Counted from the first letter of the stretch, positions 22,201-32,213 are shown. The stretch: 64,000 nucleotides of DNA from Ehrlichia canis str. Jake (GCF_000012565.1 NC_007354.1:992001-1056000), one strand, 5' to 3'. The notes: generated from the letters alone by a model not told the origin. Translations and numbers: made by a program.

Positions 22201-24052
22201 TACTACAACTAACTACATCCTTAGCAACATTTGCTATAGCTACAGAGTTATAAGTTTTAGGCACAGATCTAGATTTTCTTTGATCTATCGTATTTACACA
22301 TCCACTTATACTAAAATCTCCATCGGAAGACTCTATACTACTGCTAATGACATCATCAGCAACTCTTGCCATAACTGCAGAGTTATAAGTTTTAGGCACA
22401 GATCTAGATTTTCTTTGATCTATCGTATTTACACATCCACTTATACTAAAATCTCCATCGGAAGACTCTATACTACTACTAATGACATCATCAGCAACTC
22501 TTGCCATAACTGCAGAGTTATAAGTTTTAGGCACAGATCTAGATTTGCTTTGATCTATCGTATTTACACATCCACTTATACTAAAATCTCCATCGGAAGA
22601 CTCTATACTACTGCTAATGACATCATCAGCAACTCTTGCCATAACTGTAGAGTTATAAGTTTTAGGCACAGATCTAGATTTGCTTTGATCTATCGTATTA
22701 ACACATCTACTTATACTAAAATCTCCATCGGAAGACTCTATACTACTGCTAATGACATCATCAGCAACTCTTGCCATAACTGCAGAGTTATAAGTTTTAG
22801 GCACAGATCTAGATTTTCTTTGATCTATCGTATTTACACATCCACTTATACTAAAATCTCCATCGGAAGACTCTATACTACTGCTAATGACATCATCAGC
22901 AACTCTTGCCATAACTGCAGAGTTATAAGTTTTAGGCACAGATCTAGATTTTCTTTGATCTATCGTATTTACACATCCACTTATACTAAAATCTCCATCG
23001 GAAGACTCTATACTACTACTAATGACATCATCAGCAACTCTTGCCATAACTGCAGAGTTATAAGTTTTAGGCACAGATCTAGATTTGCTTTGATCTATCG
23101 TATTTACACATCCACTTATACTAAAATCTCCATCGGAAGACTCTATACTACTGCTAATGACATCATCAGCAACTCTTGCCATAACTGTAGAGTTATAAGT
23201 TTTAGGCACAGATCTAGATTTGCTTTGATCTATCGTATTAACACATCTACTTATACTAAAATCTCCATCGGAAGACTCTATACTACTGCTAATGACATCA
23301 TCAGCAACTCTTGCCATAACTGCAGAGTTATAAGTTTTAGGCACAGATCTAGATTTTCTTTGATCTATCGTATTTACACATCCACTTATACTAAAATCTC
23401 CATCGGAAGACTCTATACTACTGCTAATGACATCATCAGCAACTCTTGCCATAACTGCAGAGTTATAAGTTTTAGGCACAGATCTAGATTTTCTTTGATC
23501 TATCGTATTTACACATCCACTTATACTAAAATCTCCATCGGAAGACTCTATACTACTACTAATGACATCATCAGCAACTCTTGCCATAACTGCAGAGTTA
23601 TAAGTTTTAGGCACAGATCTAGATTTGCTTTGATCTATCGTATTTACACATCCACTTATACTAAAATCTCCATCGGAAGACTCTATACTACTGCTAATGA
23701 CATCATCAGCAACTCTTGCTATAGCTGCAAAATTATAAGTTTCATTTGCAACATCAGAGCTACATTTTCTCTGATCTACTTGATAACTATATTCATACAC
23801 ATCAAAATCTTCAGAATAACTTTTTAACTTCTCAACTTCAGATCTATAATCACTACTTCCTTCCACATTCGCGTGTTCAGAAGCAGCATTTTGATCTTCC
23901 TCAGCACAGAAATCTAAACTTTGTTGTTTTTGATCTTCTACTAAAGCAATATTCTGAATGTTATAACAATATTTTAGGATATAAAAGACTACTACACAAA
24001 GGATGAATAACAAAAGTAATATCAGTATTGATACATATATCTCTGATTTCAT
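19247..24052 (-). CDS. Giant membrane-anchored protein with 45-aa repeat array
   Basis: 1601 aa, not recognised by name. It has an N-terminal transmembrane helix (IYVSILILLLLFILCVVVFY) followed by a Lys/Tyr/Cys stretch, an acidic linker, then eleven well-conserved 45-aa units (core VADDVISSSIESSDGDFSIS) and one or two degenerate ones. A central region is Ser- and acid-rich. The C-terminal 350 residues (from about LGEIAILCDDGVSRTLIDI) are non-repetitive, basic and helical, and look like a folded domain. Its architecture parallels the 1918-aa neighbour, so the two may be distant paralogues. Serine-rich acidic repeats suggest a secreted or exposed antigen of the tandem-repeat-protein type, but no homology was tested. 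The ATG at 24052 lacks a strong ribosome binding site. Confidence 0.85.
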   Translation of the reverse strand: MKSEIYVSILILLLLFILCVVVFYILKYCYNIQNIALVEDQKQQSLDFCAEEDQNAASEHANVEGSSDYRSEVEKLKSYSEDFDVYEYSYQVDQRKCSSDVANETYNFAAIARVADDVISSSIESSDGDFSISGCVNTIDQSKSRSVPKTYNSAVMARVADDVISSSIESSDGDFSISGCVNTIDQRKSRSVPKTYNSAVMARVADDVISSSIESSDGDFSISGCVNTIDQRKSRSVPKTYNSAVMARVADDVISSSIESSDGDFSISRCVNTIDQSKSRSVPKTYNSTVMARVADDVISSSIESSDGDFSISGCVNTIDQSKSRSVPKTYNSAVMARVADDVISSSIESSDGDFSISGCVNTIDQRKSRSVPKTYNSAVMARVADDVISSSIESSDGDFSISGCVNTIDQRKSRSVPKTYNSAVMARVADDVISSSIESSDGDFSISRCVNTIDQSKSRSVPKTYNSTVMARVADDVISSSIESSDGDFSISGCVNTIDQSKSRSVPKTYNSAVMARVADDVISSSIESSDGDFSISGCVNTIDQRKSRSVPKTYNSAVMARVADDVISSSIESSDGDFSISGCVNTIDQRKSRSVPKTYNSVAIANVAKDVVSCSSMGSSSVGFSISECDGLIGPKGYISDIVFETYNPAARINIAKDMIAYSSLESYGEYFWSFEVSECNTLIQPYCSEMMIGSFGNSKEFYNITFLDDCVASDIPENDTAIEYQEVHGFDYCDKVDNSCRNLIRSQTYDSDLSVASVNNIRLSNGNDVDFAAVRSDYFTSYGFNRRLSFHYGSKFARDNFSFANFMMYPTINSMAVYVKFEGIPIFHLHHSVISFFEGTRGLGSPGYYDVNGYSYTVMLQNVSLCFKTFRKLQKSRIFIVNQGDLINMKDHISNILQSNVKPVVSESQEIVCTAVRAEDNSRSSQSVVREPGVELKDITDSEAKVPFNDQEIGSANKSSVHVTTDPALDQILADALHYLKEFASSDASVRRVIEQDDASCSTIPAVTQFEESSEISEEVDISSKPGNDNLCDSRLLNDRTSSQGQETMHHMKNSIIVQAEVHGGAIPKRYRSNVPVECGESLGRKKLVERMPVYKWDDIEVISQTPDCGVSKKSVAGDRSDLFARGGFRTSGIPVSRRIASVMKLVKSSDGKKKQVVHQNNPVEKSRGDATGLSGAKSSEVKITEQVKDHDNGHNSQQTIHQDVRKSILKKSEIPVKAERSNSVSVAKHSVENIPDVATARHDRKDVRNKSLARSASTMHKGSSRFSLLDVVNPEGHTTAGKKVESVKVNPNVRRSKSNVADLRSQGSNTTDFVPSTINLGEIAILCDDGVSRTLIDILGEKFSIMRKLLLRLRNKGDADIQFKELLYIADSRIMYVNNLMRNSIDKWCMTQKTMLWDKYGKRIISECMEDMRNIFAKVDMQQDEVCVNSSKSIKDIRDFIEATVKWKIDFIVKNAISEVYIMVFNEAASTIYNKVCTAHRAMIKGANKYLQKSEEGKVVSSCLLFHKDTIRGNVLVHIEVLKTFFAKQLQLKSKEMVKGHLKKCEVNFVFDSVKDDCLRLVHAKYRFPVRDRFVGDMRCMLSSGTSVNEFASSQLR
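22242..23740 (-). repeat. 135-bp tandem array arranged as 540-bp higher-order repeat
   Basis: Eleven 45-codon units. Units differ at a few marked sites (Gln-Ser-Lys versus Gln-Arg-Lys, Gly versus Arg before CVNT, Ala versus Thr in NS-A/T-VM). The variants recur in the same order every four units, so the array reads as 540-bp blocks at 22261-22800, 22801-23340 and 23341-about 23719. These blocks appear identical to each other over nearly their whole length. Confidence 0.92.
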
Positions 24053-24624
24053 AACTTATAAACTCTTTTATGCTATAATTAGCATATACATTACATTTAT
24101 TATGAATGCAACATAAATTATACCATATATAACATATTTTATTAAAATATTAAAACCAGGATTTCTAAATAGAAGAAAAAACAATATGCAAGATATTCTA
24201 TGATTAATTTAAAATATAAAATTTTTTAACAGGAATACTAATACGAAAATTAAGATTATCTATTATTAAATTAATTTGAATTTCATAAGTAAGCAATTTT
24301 ATATAATACATATAATAAAGTACGCATGTTACTCATTAGGTTAACGTCTATATCCTAAGTTAATAATTTAGAATATACTATAAACTTAGCTGTATTTTAC
24401 ATTACAACACCTAGTTTTTTTACAAAATATACATGCTTTTATCATATGAATTTAGAACAGGGATTTCTCTTAACAAAACACAAAGTACAAGCTTTTAACT
24501 ATCCATAATATACTTAAAACATTCAATTTAAAAGCACTTGACATCAAAACACTTAGTGTCTTATAAATTGAATAACTTAAATACACAATATAGTAAATCT
24601 ATAATAAATAAATAAATAATTAAT
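24053..24624. other. Spacer upstream of the 1601-aa gene
   Basis: 572 bases, strongly A+T-rich. It should contain the promoter of the 1601-aa gene, but no distinct element stands out. Confidence 0.4.
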
Positions 24625-25305
24625 TTATTGATTCAAACCAGTACTGGTACTATGACTGTTTGCTGTTGAAGATTCAAGTATTGATACAGGAAGTCTATCA
24701 CTTTCAGTAGCGTTAACCATTTCTTGCTTTATCTCTCTAAGTAACATATTACATTCATGCATTAGAACACTAACAGTCAACTGGTACGGAATCAGTTGTT
24801 CTGTATTACACGTTTTTCTAGATACTTTTTTAATTTGCGATTGTATTAATGATCCATACTTAACTAATGCTAAGCAACATTGATATATAGTAGGCAAGTA
24901 TTGTTCAAGTGCTGCTTCAGAACCTATTGACAAATTTTGCAATTCTTTCAACTTACTACTAGAGTTACAAATTTTATCCATTAAAAACGTTAAATTATCA
25001 CCTACTAACATTTTATTATTTGCAGATTGCTTCATCATATCTAGCACAATATTGAAACAACAATCGTGAGCTTCAAGCATAAACTGCAAATATCCAGCAG
25101 TGCGCACTTTAGGTAATGTTACAGTTTGTGGTTTTGTTTCTTCAGAATCGAATTTTGTCTGTTGTACGTCAATATGACTCGGTATACCTTTTTTTACATG
25201 CAATTCTGGTGTTAACATCCAACATATTAAACGATACAACAAAATAGCACTGACAATAATTAAAAGTACCCCTATAACTATCGCAGCTATTTCATCACCA
25301 AGCAT
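24625..25305 (-). CDS. Small membrane-anchored helical protein
   Basis: 226 aa, not recognised. It has a transmembrane helix at about 7-30 (AIVIGVLLIIVSAILLYRLI) ending at a Cys/Trp, then a soluble helical domain with several Cys. The tail is Ser/Thr-rich. AGGAAC just before the ATG is a usable ribosome binding site. This is the first member, reading leftward to rightward, of the island of single-anchor proteins. Basic residues follow the helix, which by the positive-inside rule puts the large domain in the bacterial cytoplasm unless the protein is exported by another route. Confidence 0.75.
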   Translation of the reverse strand: MLGDEIAAIVIGVLLIIVSAILLYRLICWMLTPELHVKKGIPSHIDVQQTKFDSEETKPQTVTLPKVRTAGYLQFMLEAHDCCFNIVLDMMKQSANNKMLVGDNLTFLMDKICNSSSKLKELQNLSIGSEAALEQYLPTIYQCCLALVKYGSLIQSQIKKVSRKTCNTEQLIPYQLTVSVLMHECNMLLREIKQEMVNATESDRLPVSILESSTANSHSTSTGLNQ

Positions 25306-26259
25306 TATCGTTCCTATATTAAGATTAAAATGATTAAGATATGAAATATTATTACAACTTTACTACTGTAATAGTCACTACCTTGTACAATAAATAGTAT
25401 ATAATCTAAGTATTAAAATTATGTATATTATAACACCATACATATAAAAATATTTACTGCTACTATAAAAACTTATACGATTAACATTATCATCAGCAGA
25501 ACACTGTTAACTGCTCTATTGTAGGTAATAGCAATTTTCATTGTTGAAAATATCAGACAATAAGTAAGTACTTATCTAGCTCAAGTAAAAGCCCTATATC
25601 ACTTTCTCAAACGCATAAACATAATAATTTTTCATAATACTACTCAATAAGTACATTACACCAATACTATTGAACAATACTGTACCACTATTTTCTCTAG
25701 AATGATTCCAATATAAGAACTAATTTTTACAAAATTCTACAGTAATTTACCAATAATATCATTAACCAATAATTAACATTCTGCTCAATACTGTACTGAT
25801 TCACAATAGCATAATTTTAACCTAACTACTAGCTTTTGCACAATACATATCAACACCATAATTTAACATCAGCTAACACTCTACTTAATATTGTATTGAT
25901 TTCCAGTAGCATAAATTTTAACCTAACTACTAGTTTTTGCACAATGTATATAAATACAACATTTATTTTACAATACAGCTAATAAGTACATTTAACACTC
26001 TGCTAACATTACATTGATTCCCATATAGAATAAATTTTAATTCAATAAACAACTTTACAAATTGGATAATCAAATACTGCATCACTACTATACTTGGTGT
26101 ACATTCATATAATGAGCAATCATATGCATTTGTAATCCCAATTAAACAACTAGTATGCTCTACAATTAGAATTTTCTAATGCATTACAAAACTTAATATA
26201 GTTGAATTATATACTTTACTAGCAATAACATATAAATTAACAATAAGTATAAAATTTAT
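25306..26259. other. Long spacer with degenerate repeats
   Basis: 954 bases without an ORF. The right third holds imperfect 100-120-bp repeats (separate entry). The rest shows nothing recognisable. Confidence 0.5.
25765..26050. repeat. Imperfect intergenic tandem repeat, about 101-121 bp, three copies
   Basis: CCTAACTACTAG recurs at 25821 and 25922 within longer matching context (AGCATAA..TTTTAACC before, TTTTTGCACAAT after). A third, more diverged copy is centred near 26015 (ACATTGATTCCC..TAGAATAAATTTTAA). Confidence 0.65.
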
Positions 26260-27030
26260 TTATAACCGTCGAGGAAGTAAATATAAGCCTTTTACTGAAT
26301 ATTCAACACCTTCAAAGGATGAAGAAATTCTTTCTTCTCTCTCACAGTGTTTCATAAAATGTGCAACTTTACGTTGATAAAACTTAAGCGTTTCTACATC
26401 ATCACTATATGCTTTAATCAATAACTCTTTCAAACCTTCTACTGCTTGTTTTAATATACTTTCACCCATTTTGATAAATTGCAGAATTTTTTCATTAGCT
26501 AATAAACTAGGATTACCAAGTATACTAGCTGCAAGCCACTGTGTGTCATAAAAATAAGCAGAAAAACGTGCAATATGACTAATAATTTTTTCTGTATTAA
26601 CTAGAGACATTCCACGACCCCACAGCAGCATAGCTACCAACATGTCATGAAAAACCATTGCATAATATGCACGCAACATTAAACATCTAAGAAAAGGAAT
26701 GTCATCAAATTTTGTGCTACTAACTCTCAACAGATACTTAAACTTAGTAGCAGTGTTACCAGTACATAGCTTTTTAGGAACCCTTAACCTTCTACCTGTA
26801 GGTCTTAGGGGTTCATATATTTTTCTCCTAGTACTAACTAGTTTTATATCACCTTCTTCACCTACTGCTTCTGACAGTTTCTTATAAAATTCTTGCTTTT
26901 GTTGTTTTAACAAATGCTCATTATGTTTTAATGAACAAAAGTACCGTAATAAGCAACATAATAATAAACAAAAAACAACAAGAGTAAAGACTAATAACGA
27001 TACAATTGCATGTATCACATTAACATGCAT
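26260..27030 (-). CDS. Small membrane-anchored protein with Cys-rich anchor
   Basis: 256 aa, not recognised. The N-terminal transmembrane helix (AIVSLLVFTLVVFCLLLCCLL, about 8-30) contains four or five Cys, then a basic, Glu-rich segment and a helical domain of about 150 residues with aromatic-rich stretches (AYYAMVFHDMLVAMLL) that are too polar overall to be certain membrane spans. The C-terminus ends LLPRRL. It has the same plan as its neighbours but with no obvious sequence match to them by eye. The ribosome binding site is weak. Confidence 0.72.
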   Translation of the reverse strand: MHVNVIHAIVSLLVFTLVVFCLLLCCLLRYFCSLKHNEHLLKQQKQEFYKKLSEAVGEEGDIKLVSTRRKIYEPLRPTGRRLRVPKKLCTGNTATKFKYLLRVSSTKFDDIPFLRCLMLRAYYAMVFHDMLVAMLLWGRGMSLVNTEKIISHIARFSAYFYDTQWLAASILGNPSLLANEKILQFIKMGESILKQAVEGLKELLIKAYSDDVETLKFYQRKVAHFMKHCEREERISSSFEGVEYSVKGLYLLPRRL

Positions 27031-28091
27031 AACCAGCTACTAAACACCAAGATTACTATTTTTGTATTCAAAAAACTAATATTTAATGTAACAATGAAAT
27101 ACTATATTTAATTACTATACAAAAGTTTACTGTAAATATCAACAGAAAAAATTTCATACAAAGTCATGATAACAAGTATAAAAAACATTTTCCACAAATA
27201 AAAACTCATAGAATTTGACCTCTATCAACAAAACACTACTTAACCTATTTATTTAAAACTATAATCTTTTTTACCTGTGAAAAATATAATCATTGAAATA
27301 CCTCTTAACTACAGTCAAAGTAATATAGTACTTGTGATAAATTTCACAATCATCAGCATATAAAAAACTTTCTGCTATTTATATAACACACGAATTACAA
27401 CAACAATTATAAAACTCTTAACATAATGAATTACTTCATTTGTTAAACTTCTCATGCAATAATAAACTATCACTCAGTTAACAACAAAACTGATAATTTA
27501 TCTATACTTTATACTTAAAGTAATACACCCATGTAAAACAATGCAAATAAGATTAACAATATTATTTAAAGAACTACATTTAAGATTTAAAGCTTTTTAT
27601 ATTGATTTTCTAATATACCTCAGAATGTAGTTCTAAACTACGATATGTACAGTATTAGTACAGTAGCAAAAGCAAGACATATAGGGAAATATATAATAGA
27701 AATATTGCATTAAAGCACTACTGAATTATTCTGACTTTTCTATACTGATTCATAATTCATTTTAAGTAGAATGCCATGCTAATTACCTATAAAATCATCA
27801 CAATAATTGCAGAACTTAATAAATATAGTATACATCTTTAAATTACTAAAGAATAACAACCCATTAGAAATCCATACAAAATCCTTTATACCCCACATCT
27901 AAAGTAAGAATCGTAAATCATATGTAATACAGTACAAACAAGCTAACAGCTCTTTAAATAACCACTTAATGATCTAGACTTTACATATCCAATCTATTTC
28001 AAGGATGCAGTACCTACTGTACAACATTCTATATCAGAACTAATATAATAGTAAAAATAGAATACATAAATTTGATAAGTAAACAACTTAT
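27031..28091. other. Long spacer
   Basis: 1061 bases with no intact ORF or RNA gene. A stretch near 27740-27770 (CATAATTCATTTTAAG) and one near 27966 (CTTAATGATCTAGA) recur together downstream of the 29455 gene at 29334-29385, so part of this spacer is a duplicated 3' flank. Confidence 0.45.
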
Positions 28092-28763
28092 CTATTCTAT
28101 CAGTTGCTGATATTTTCCATACTTTTCTAAGATAATACCGTCAATTTTAATATCTGCTGAAGGAATACTTCTTTTTTTCGCTCTATCATTTACTTCACTT
28201 TTAAGAGCTTCTAACATATTATAGAAACTTGTCAACATACATTCAGCTTGTTTGCACACTTGAGAAAAAGGCTTTTGACATGTATATCTACTGCGTACTG
28301 TACAAACACAAGACATTAATTGGCCGAAGCGCATTTCTAATACTCCGTAATGTTTAAGTAAGCATACACCTAACATTAGGTCATCCATTCCTTTCTCCTT
28401 TAATGCCTTAACTGCCAGCAACTTAATATCATGATGAGCAGCCACAAAATCATCAGAGGTTTTTGTTATTAACATTTCGAGCATAGGAGGACCATCCATA
28501 CACGCAACCAAAAGATCATCACACAATAGACATGCAGCCTGAATAAAAATAGATACATAACTAAAATAATTAGCATATAGGGTTTTGCGTTTGTCCAATA
28601 ATTTAATAAGCTTTTCCAAATCTTTCAGATGAAGCTTATTGTTATATGATAACTGTTGTAATAGATTTTCCTTTTTTTCACTTTTCTTCTGCAAATATTC
28701 ATATAGACAATAAAACATTAGCAGCAACAAAACAAAAGCTATAACTAAACATGCAATCTTCAC
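28092..28763 (-). CDS. Small membrane-anchored helical protein, GTG start
   Basis: 223 aa, not recognised. It starts at GTG, because an in-frame stop lies eight codons upstream and no ATG precedes the membrane helix (IACLVIAFVLLLLMFYCLY, about 3-21). The juxtamembrane part is Lys/Glu-rich. The remainder is helical with several Cys (QAACLLCDDLLVACMDG, MSCVCTVRSRYTC). Its size and plan are like the 24625, 29455 and 31542 genes, which may be one subfamily. No clear ribosome binding site was seen. Confidence 0.72.
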   Translation of the reverse strand: MKIACLVIAFVLLLLMFYCLYEYLQKKSEKKENLLQQLSYNNKLHLKDLEKLIKLLDKRKTLYANYFSYVSIFIQAACLLCDDLLVACMDGPPMLEMLITKTSDDFVAAHHDIKLLAVKALKEKGMDDLMLGVCLLKHYGVLEMRFGQLMSCVCTVRSRYTCQKPFSQVCKQAECMLTSFYNMLEALKSEVNDRAKKRSIPSADIKIDGIILEKYGKYQQLIE

Positions 28764-29454
28764 TTTCTTACTAGTTTCGTTCTACATAGTTACCACATTC
28801 TATAAATTCATACTGATCAAACTTGTATGAAACATGTTAAAAATATTAAACAATTTTCAATTTATTGTTATCACAATAATCACACTAAATTATACACAAT
28901 TTAAGCATTAAAAAACCAACATCAATTGACTTAAATTATTACTAATAATTAAAATTTAATGATAAATATGTGACCACAATTTAACTTGTAACAACACACT
29001 TGCTTACACTCAACAATATATAATTAAATATTAAAAAAGATAATAATTTTTATCTAACACTGAAAAAGATAGTGCATCATTTACACTAAGCCACAATAAT
29101 CTTTTAATGAAATACACAACAAAAATGTTACTGAGTAAATCATATGTACTTTATATTTTATACAACAGTAATAATATACTTTTCCCAAATTTTTCAAACA
29201 TTGAATTCATTTAATTCAATGGTATCAAAAACAAGTTATTATGGAATGCTTAGTAAATAGATTATCCTTTATTTTCAAGAACAATTATACACTATTTGTA
29301 ACATTATACAAGTAAAGTGAATCAAGTGACTGCTTAATGATCTAGATTCTTCTATAACTATTTATAATTCATTTTAAGCAGGCTGAATTATATTTTGTTT
29401 CAGTATTAATACAACAGTAAAATATAGAATAAATAAGTAAATTTTGAAATTAAC
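28764..29454. other. Spacer
   Basis: 691 bases, A+T-rich. The left end holds the upstream region of the 28092 gene. Positions 29334-29385 match part of the 27740-27990 spacer. Nothing else was recognised. Confidence 0.4.
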
Positions 29455-30114
29455 TTATTTACTTCTCTCAGAACTATTACCTACACATCTTAAACCATTA
29501 ACATCCAGTTTACTATTACTTTGTGTTACAGAACCGTTAACTATTGATTCACAATATTTTTTCACTTTTTGCAGAGTTTTGCGATCATTCAGAAGACCTT
29601 CACAATTAGCAGCAAATATTTCTTTTTGACCTGGAGCAGCACATGTGTTCACAAAAATATTCATCATTTCGTCTAATGTACACTCTAATTTTTCGCTAAC
29701 TGCTACTAACAATTCACAAAGTTTTTTATCAGACAATGGACATTCTAACATCCTAGTTTCAACTAACACAAGTGCATTTCTACAAAAAATAACCTCTCTC
29801 TCAAGCCTTCTTATTGTTTTTTTTGCTTTATTATCAACAACACAACTTTTATGAATATAACATATCACACAAGACATGTTACAACAACAATAAGACAACG
29901 ATTCAAAATTAGCAGAGCATGTAGTGATAGATTTCAGTAACTTTGCAAGTTGCAACATTTCTGGAAAACTAGCAAGCGGTTTCTCGCTATTTAAGAGTTT
30001 TAATATTTTTTTTTCTTCTTGACTTTGCTTTACTAACTTGTATACTAAGCAAGATATAAGAGCACAAATAACAATAAATGCAATTACTATACCAATTATT
30101 TCTTTTGTACCCAT
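29455..30114 (-). CDS. Small membrane-anchored Cys-rich helical protein
   Basis: 219 aa from the ATG at 30114 (a second ATG lies two codons upstream at 30120). The membrane helix IIGIVIAFIVICALISCLVY (about 6-25) is followed by Lys/Glu-rich sequence and a helical domain with many Cys, including SYCCCNMSCVICYIHKSC near residues 76-93. Such a Cys cluster could bind metal or form disulphides. Neither is shown. GGA eight bases before the 30114 ATG favours that start. Function unknown. Confidence 0.73.
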   Translation of the reverse strand: MGTKEIIGIVIAFIVICALISCLVYKLVKQSQEEKKILKLLNSEKPLASFPEMLQLAKLLKSITTCSANFESLSYCCCNMSCVICYIHKSCVVDNKAKKTIRRLEREVIFCRNALVLVETRMLECPLSDKKLCELLVAVSEKLECTLDEMMNIFVNTCAAPGQKEIFAANCEGLLNDRKTLQKVKKYCESIVNGSVTQSNSKLDVNGLRCVGNSSERSK

Positions 30115-31541
30115 ATTCATTCCATTTTTAAACTAGCATTATGTTTTATTAAAAATATAAACAGCTCTCAATTGAATATTATAACGATAATTGCACTAAA
30201 TAATATTTAATGATAGTAGTTTTAACCTACATAAACTCTAATCTGTTTGAAATTATAAATACAATGAAAGTTTAATATTACTCAATCTAAATATTGTAAC
30301 ATTTTAGATTAACTTGATATTTTATTAACAGGTGTATTATACTTATTCAAGTAATTATTAAAAGATTTATCTAAAACATTATAAGTATTACACGTTACTT
30401 ATATGCGAAATATTAAACAAATATATACCTGATTCAAATAATAACTACATATAAAACATAATGTTATAAAATCTTCCAATAATCTGTAAAACTATCTCAC
30501 TTACCTCATAGTTAATTACAGAATATAAAAATATGACTTAATTTTATTTATCACCACCAATAAAGAGGAAAACCAAATTTTAAACAACTATCTGATTTTC
30601 TTATACACTAGAACACTTCATTCATCAATTAGTTCTTGTCCAAACCTACTAACTGTGAAGCATCATTAATATGTTATAGATTGCTATTTGTACTAGAAGA
30701 AGCCTTTACCACTAATACATTCTAATATCATAGACTGTGCAGATACGTAAAACAACAATCTTCATATTTTCTATCCTTTCTACTACATATTTTAGGAAAC
30801 AATCTTTTGAAACTTAGCTAATATTATTGTAATTCTTACAAACAACTAAGAAATCTTCCTCTTTACAATTCTGAATACAAATTATCATATTTGCTATATT
30901 GAGCACTTGATCTGTAAAAGTAGACAAAGTTACTAGTAATATTAATCAACTTCTTATACAATTTCTTCCTATAATCAAATCTAACATACTTTTGCAAAAT
31001 AACAGTATATTAAGCATTCAAATTACACATAAGTAGCATCACAAAAATGCCTAATAATATTATAAATTCTATGTTTCTAAATTATTCTATCACGTAACAA
31101 CATCATTCTTCAACATTTAAGAAAAATAAAGCATTGTTTAAGTGTTGTTAAAACAATATATGTTTGCAATATCAAACAACAAGCTCTTATACTATTTCAA
31201 AACAGTTGATTCCTTATGTATTACATGATGTTATGTCATATTAGTAATATTTATGTTGTTAATATTTTTTACATTGCGTCTTTAATTGTAAGATAACAAT
31301 ATTAGTTTTAGTGTTGTTATATTTTATATGTCATGTAATGGAATCATCATAGTAATGTAAACTAGTATAATTAAAGTTAAAAAGCATCAATTACTTAATA
31401 TTCTTAAATTTTATTAGTCTATAAAAATTAATGCTGATAACACTCCTTCACTGATGAGGAAATGCAAAAGTCAATATAATTAGATTTTCAAATTTACAAC
31501 TACTTAACTTATATCAACATCATTTTGATTTGATTAATACA
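30115..31541. other. Longest spacer in the window (1.4 kb)
   Basis: No intact ORF. A possible decayed family gene lies at 30620-30960 (separate entry). The rest is A+T-rich and featureless to the eye. Confidence 0.4.
30620..30960 (-). pseudogene. Possible decayed relative of the anchored helical proteins
   Basis: Minus-strand translation gives a 43-codon open stretch with MIICIQNCKEEDFLVVCKN, ended by a stop. Another frame continues with ICSRKDRKYEDCC, and a third near 30625 has FTVSRFGQELIDE. The composition resembles the Cys-bearing helical domains of the genes on either side. The frames are broken and no start was found. The evidence is weak. Confidence 0.25.
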
Positions 31542-32213
31542 TTAACACATGTCTTGCTGACACGATCCAACACCATTAACAAATGAATCTTCAAGTCCTA
31601 TTGAAGGTAAAACACTGCAATTATAGCTTTGCTCTTGTAGCATTAGCATTAAGCACTCGTTTTTGCACTCTAACACTATATTTTTCATTAATTGAGCACA
31701 ACACTGTTTATAGTCAGTAACTTTGTGCTGTTCTATCAGAGACAACAAATCTTCACAAATATCACACATATCTTGATAAGAACGTACTAGATCATTTGCT
31801 AACAGATTGTACTCGTTAATCCTAATAGTACTAACCCGTGATCTAAAATCTATTACATAGTAAGCAGAAAATATGTCAATACAAATTTCATTTAATTTTA
31901 ATATCAGTGCTTCTTCTTCACCATTCTCTAACATCATGTATTTTATCGCATCTAATAGAATTTGCATTACAGAAAATTGACAAGACACATGCTCAGCAAG
32001 ACTTGCATTTACTTTAAATAATGCATTTACCACATTTTTATTTTCTGGCACTATTGGAATTCTTCCGCTACCTATGCTCTTAAATATTTCTTGTCCACCT
32101 GCTTGCTCTTTTAACCTTCTACTACTTTTTAATAACCAATACAATAACGAAATTATTAAAAGAATCGCTACCACTACTGCAAAAACTATAGCAAGTATGT
32201 ATTCAATTTTCAT
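31542..32213 (-). CDS. Small membrane-anchored helical protein
   Basis: 223 aa from the ATG at 32213. The ORF is open nine codons further upstream to an alternative start at 32240, but the shorter form gives the usual short N-terminus. The membrane helix is YILAIVFAVVVAILLIISLL (about 4-23), then a basic SSRRLKEQ segment. The helical domain has Cys pairs (MCDICEDLL, YKQCCAQLM). The tail is Gly/Ser-rich and ends in SCQQDMC. Unrecognised. Plan and size group it with the 24625-29455 genes. Confidence 0.73.
   Translation of the reverse strand: MKIEYILAIVFAVVVAILLIISLLYWLLKSSRRLKEQAGGQEIFKSIGSGRIPIVPENKNVVNALFKVNASLAEHVSCQFSVMQILLDAIKYMMLENGEEEALILKLNEICIDIFSAYYVIDFRSRVSTIRINEYNLLANDLVRSYQDMCDICEDLLSLIEQHKVTDYKQCCAQLMKNIVLECKNECLMLMLQEQSYNCSVLPSIGLEDSFVNGVGSCQQDMC

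Noticed and set aside
15026-23740. CRISPR array
   Set aside because: The direct repeats are 108-540 bp, contiguous without unique spacers, and in frame with large coding regions. No cas gene is present.
22280-23827. 515-codon plus-strand open frame across the 135-bp repeat array
   Set aside because: The unit is a multiple of three and happens to lack stops on the opposite strand, so any open frame is copied eleven times. Composition (Arg/Ser/Ile/Tyr-rich) and lack of a ribosome binding site argue against a gene. The minus-strand frame extends far outside the array.
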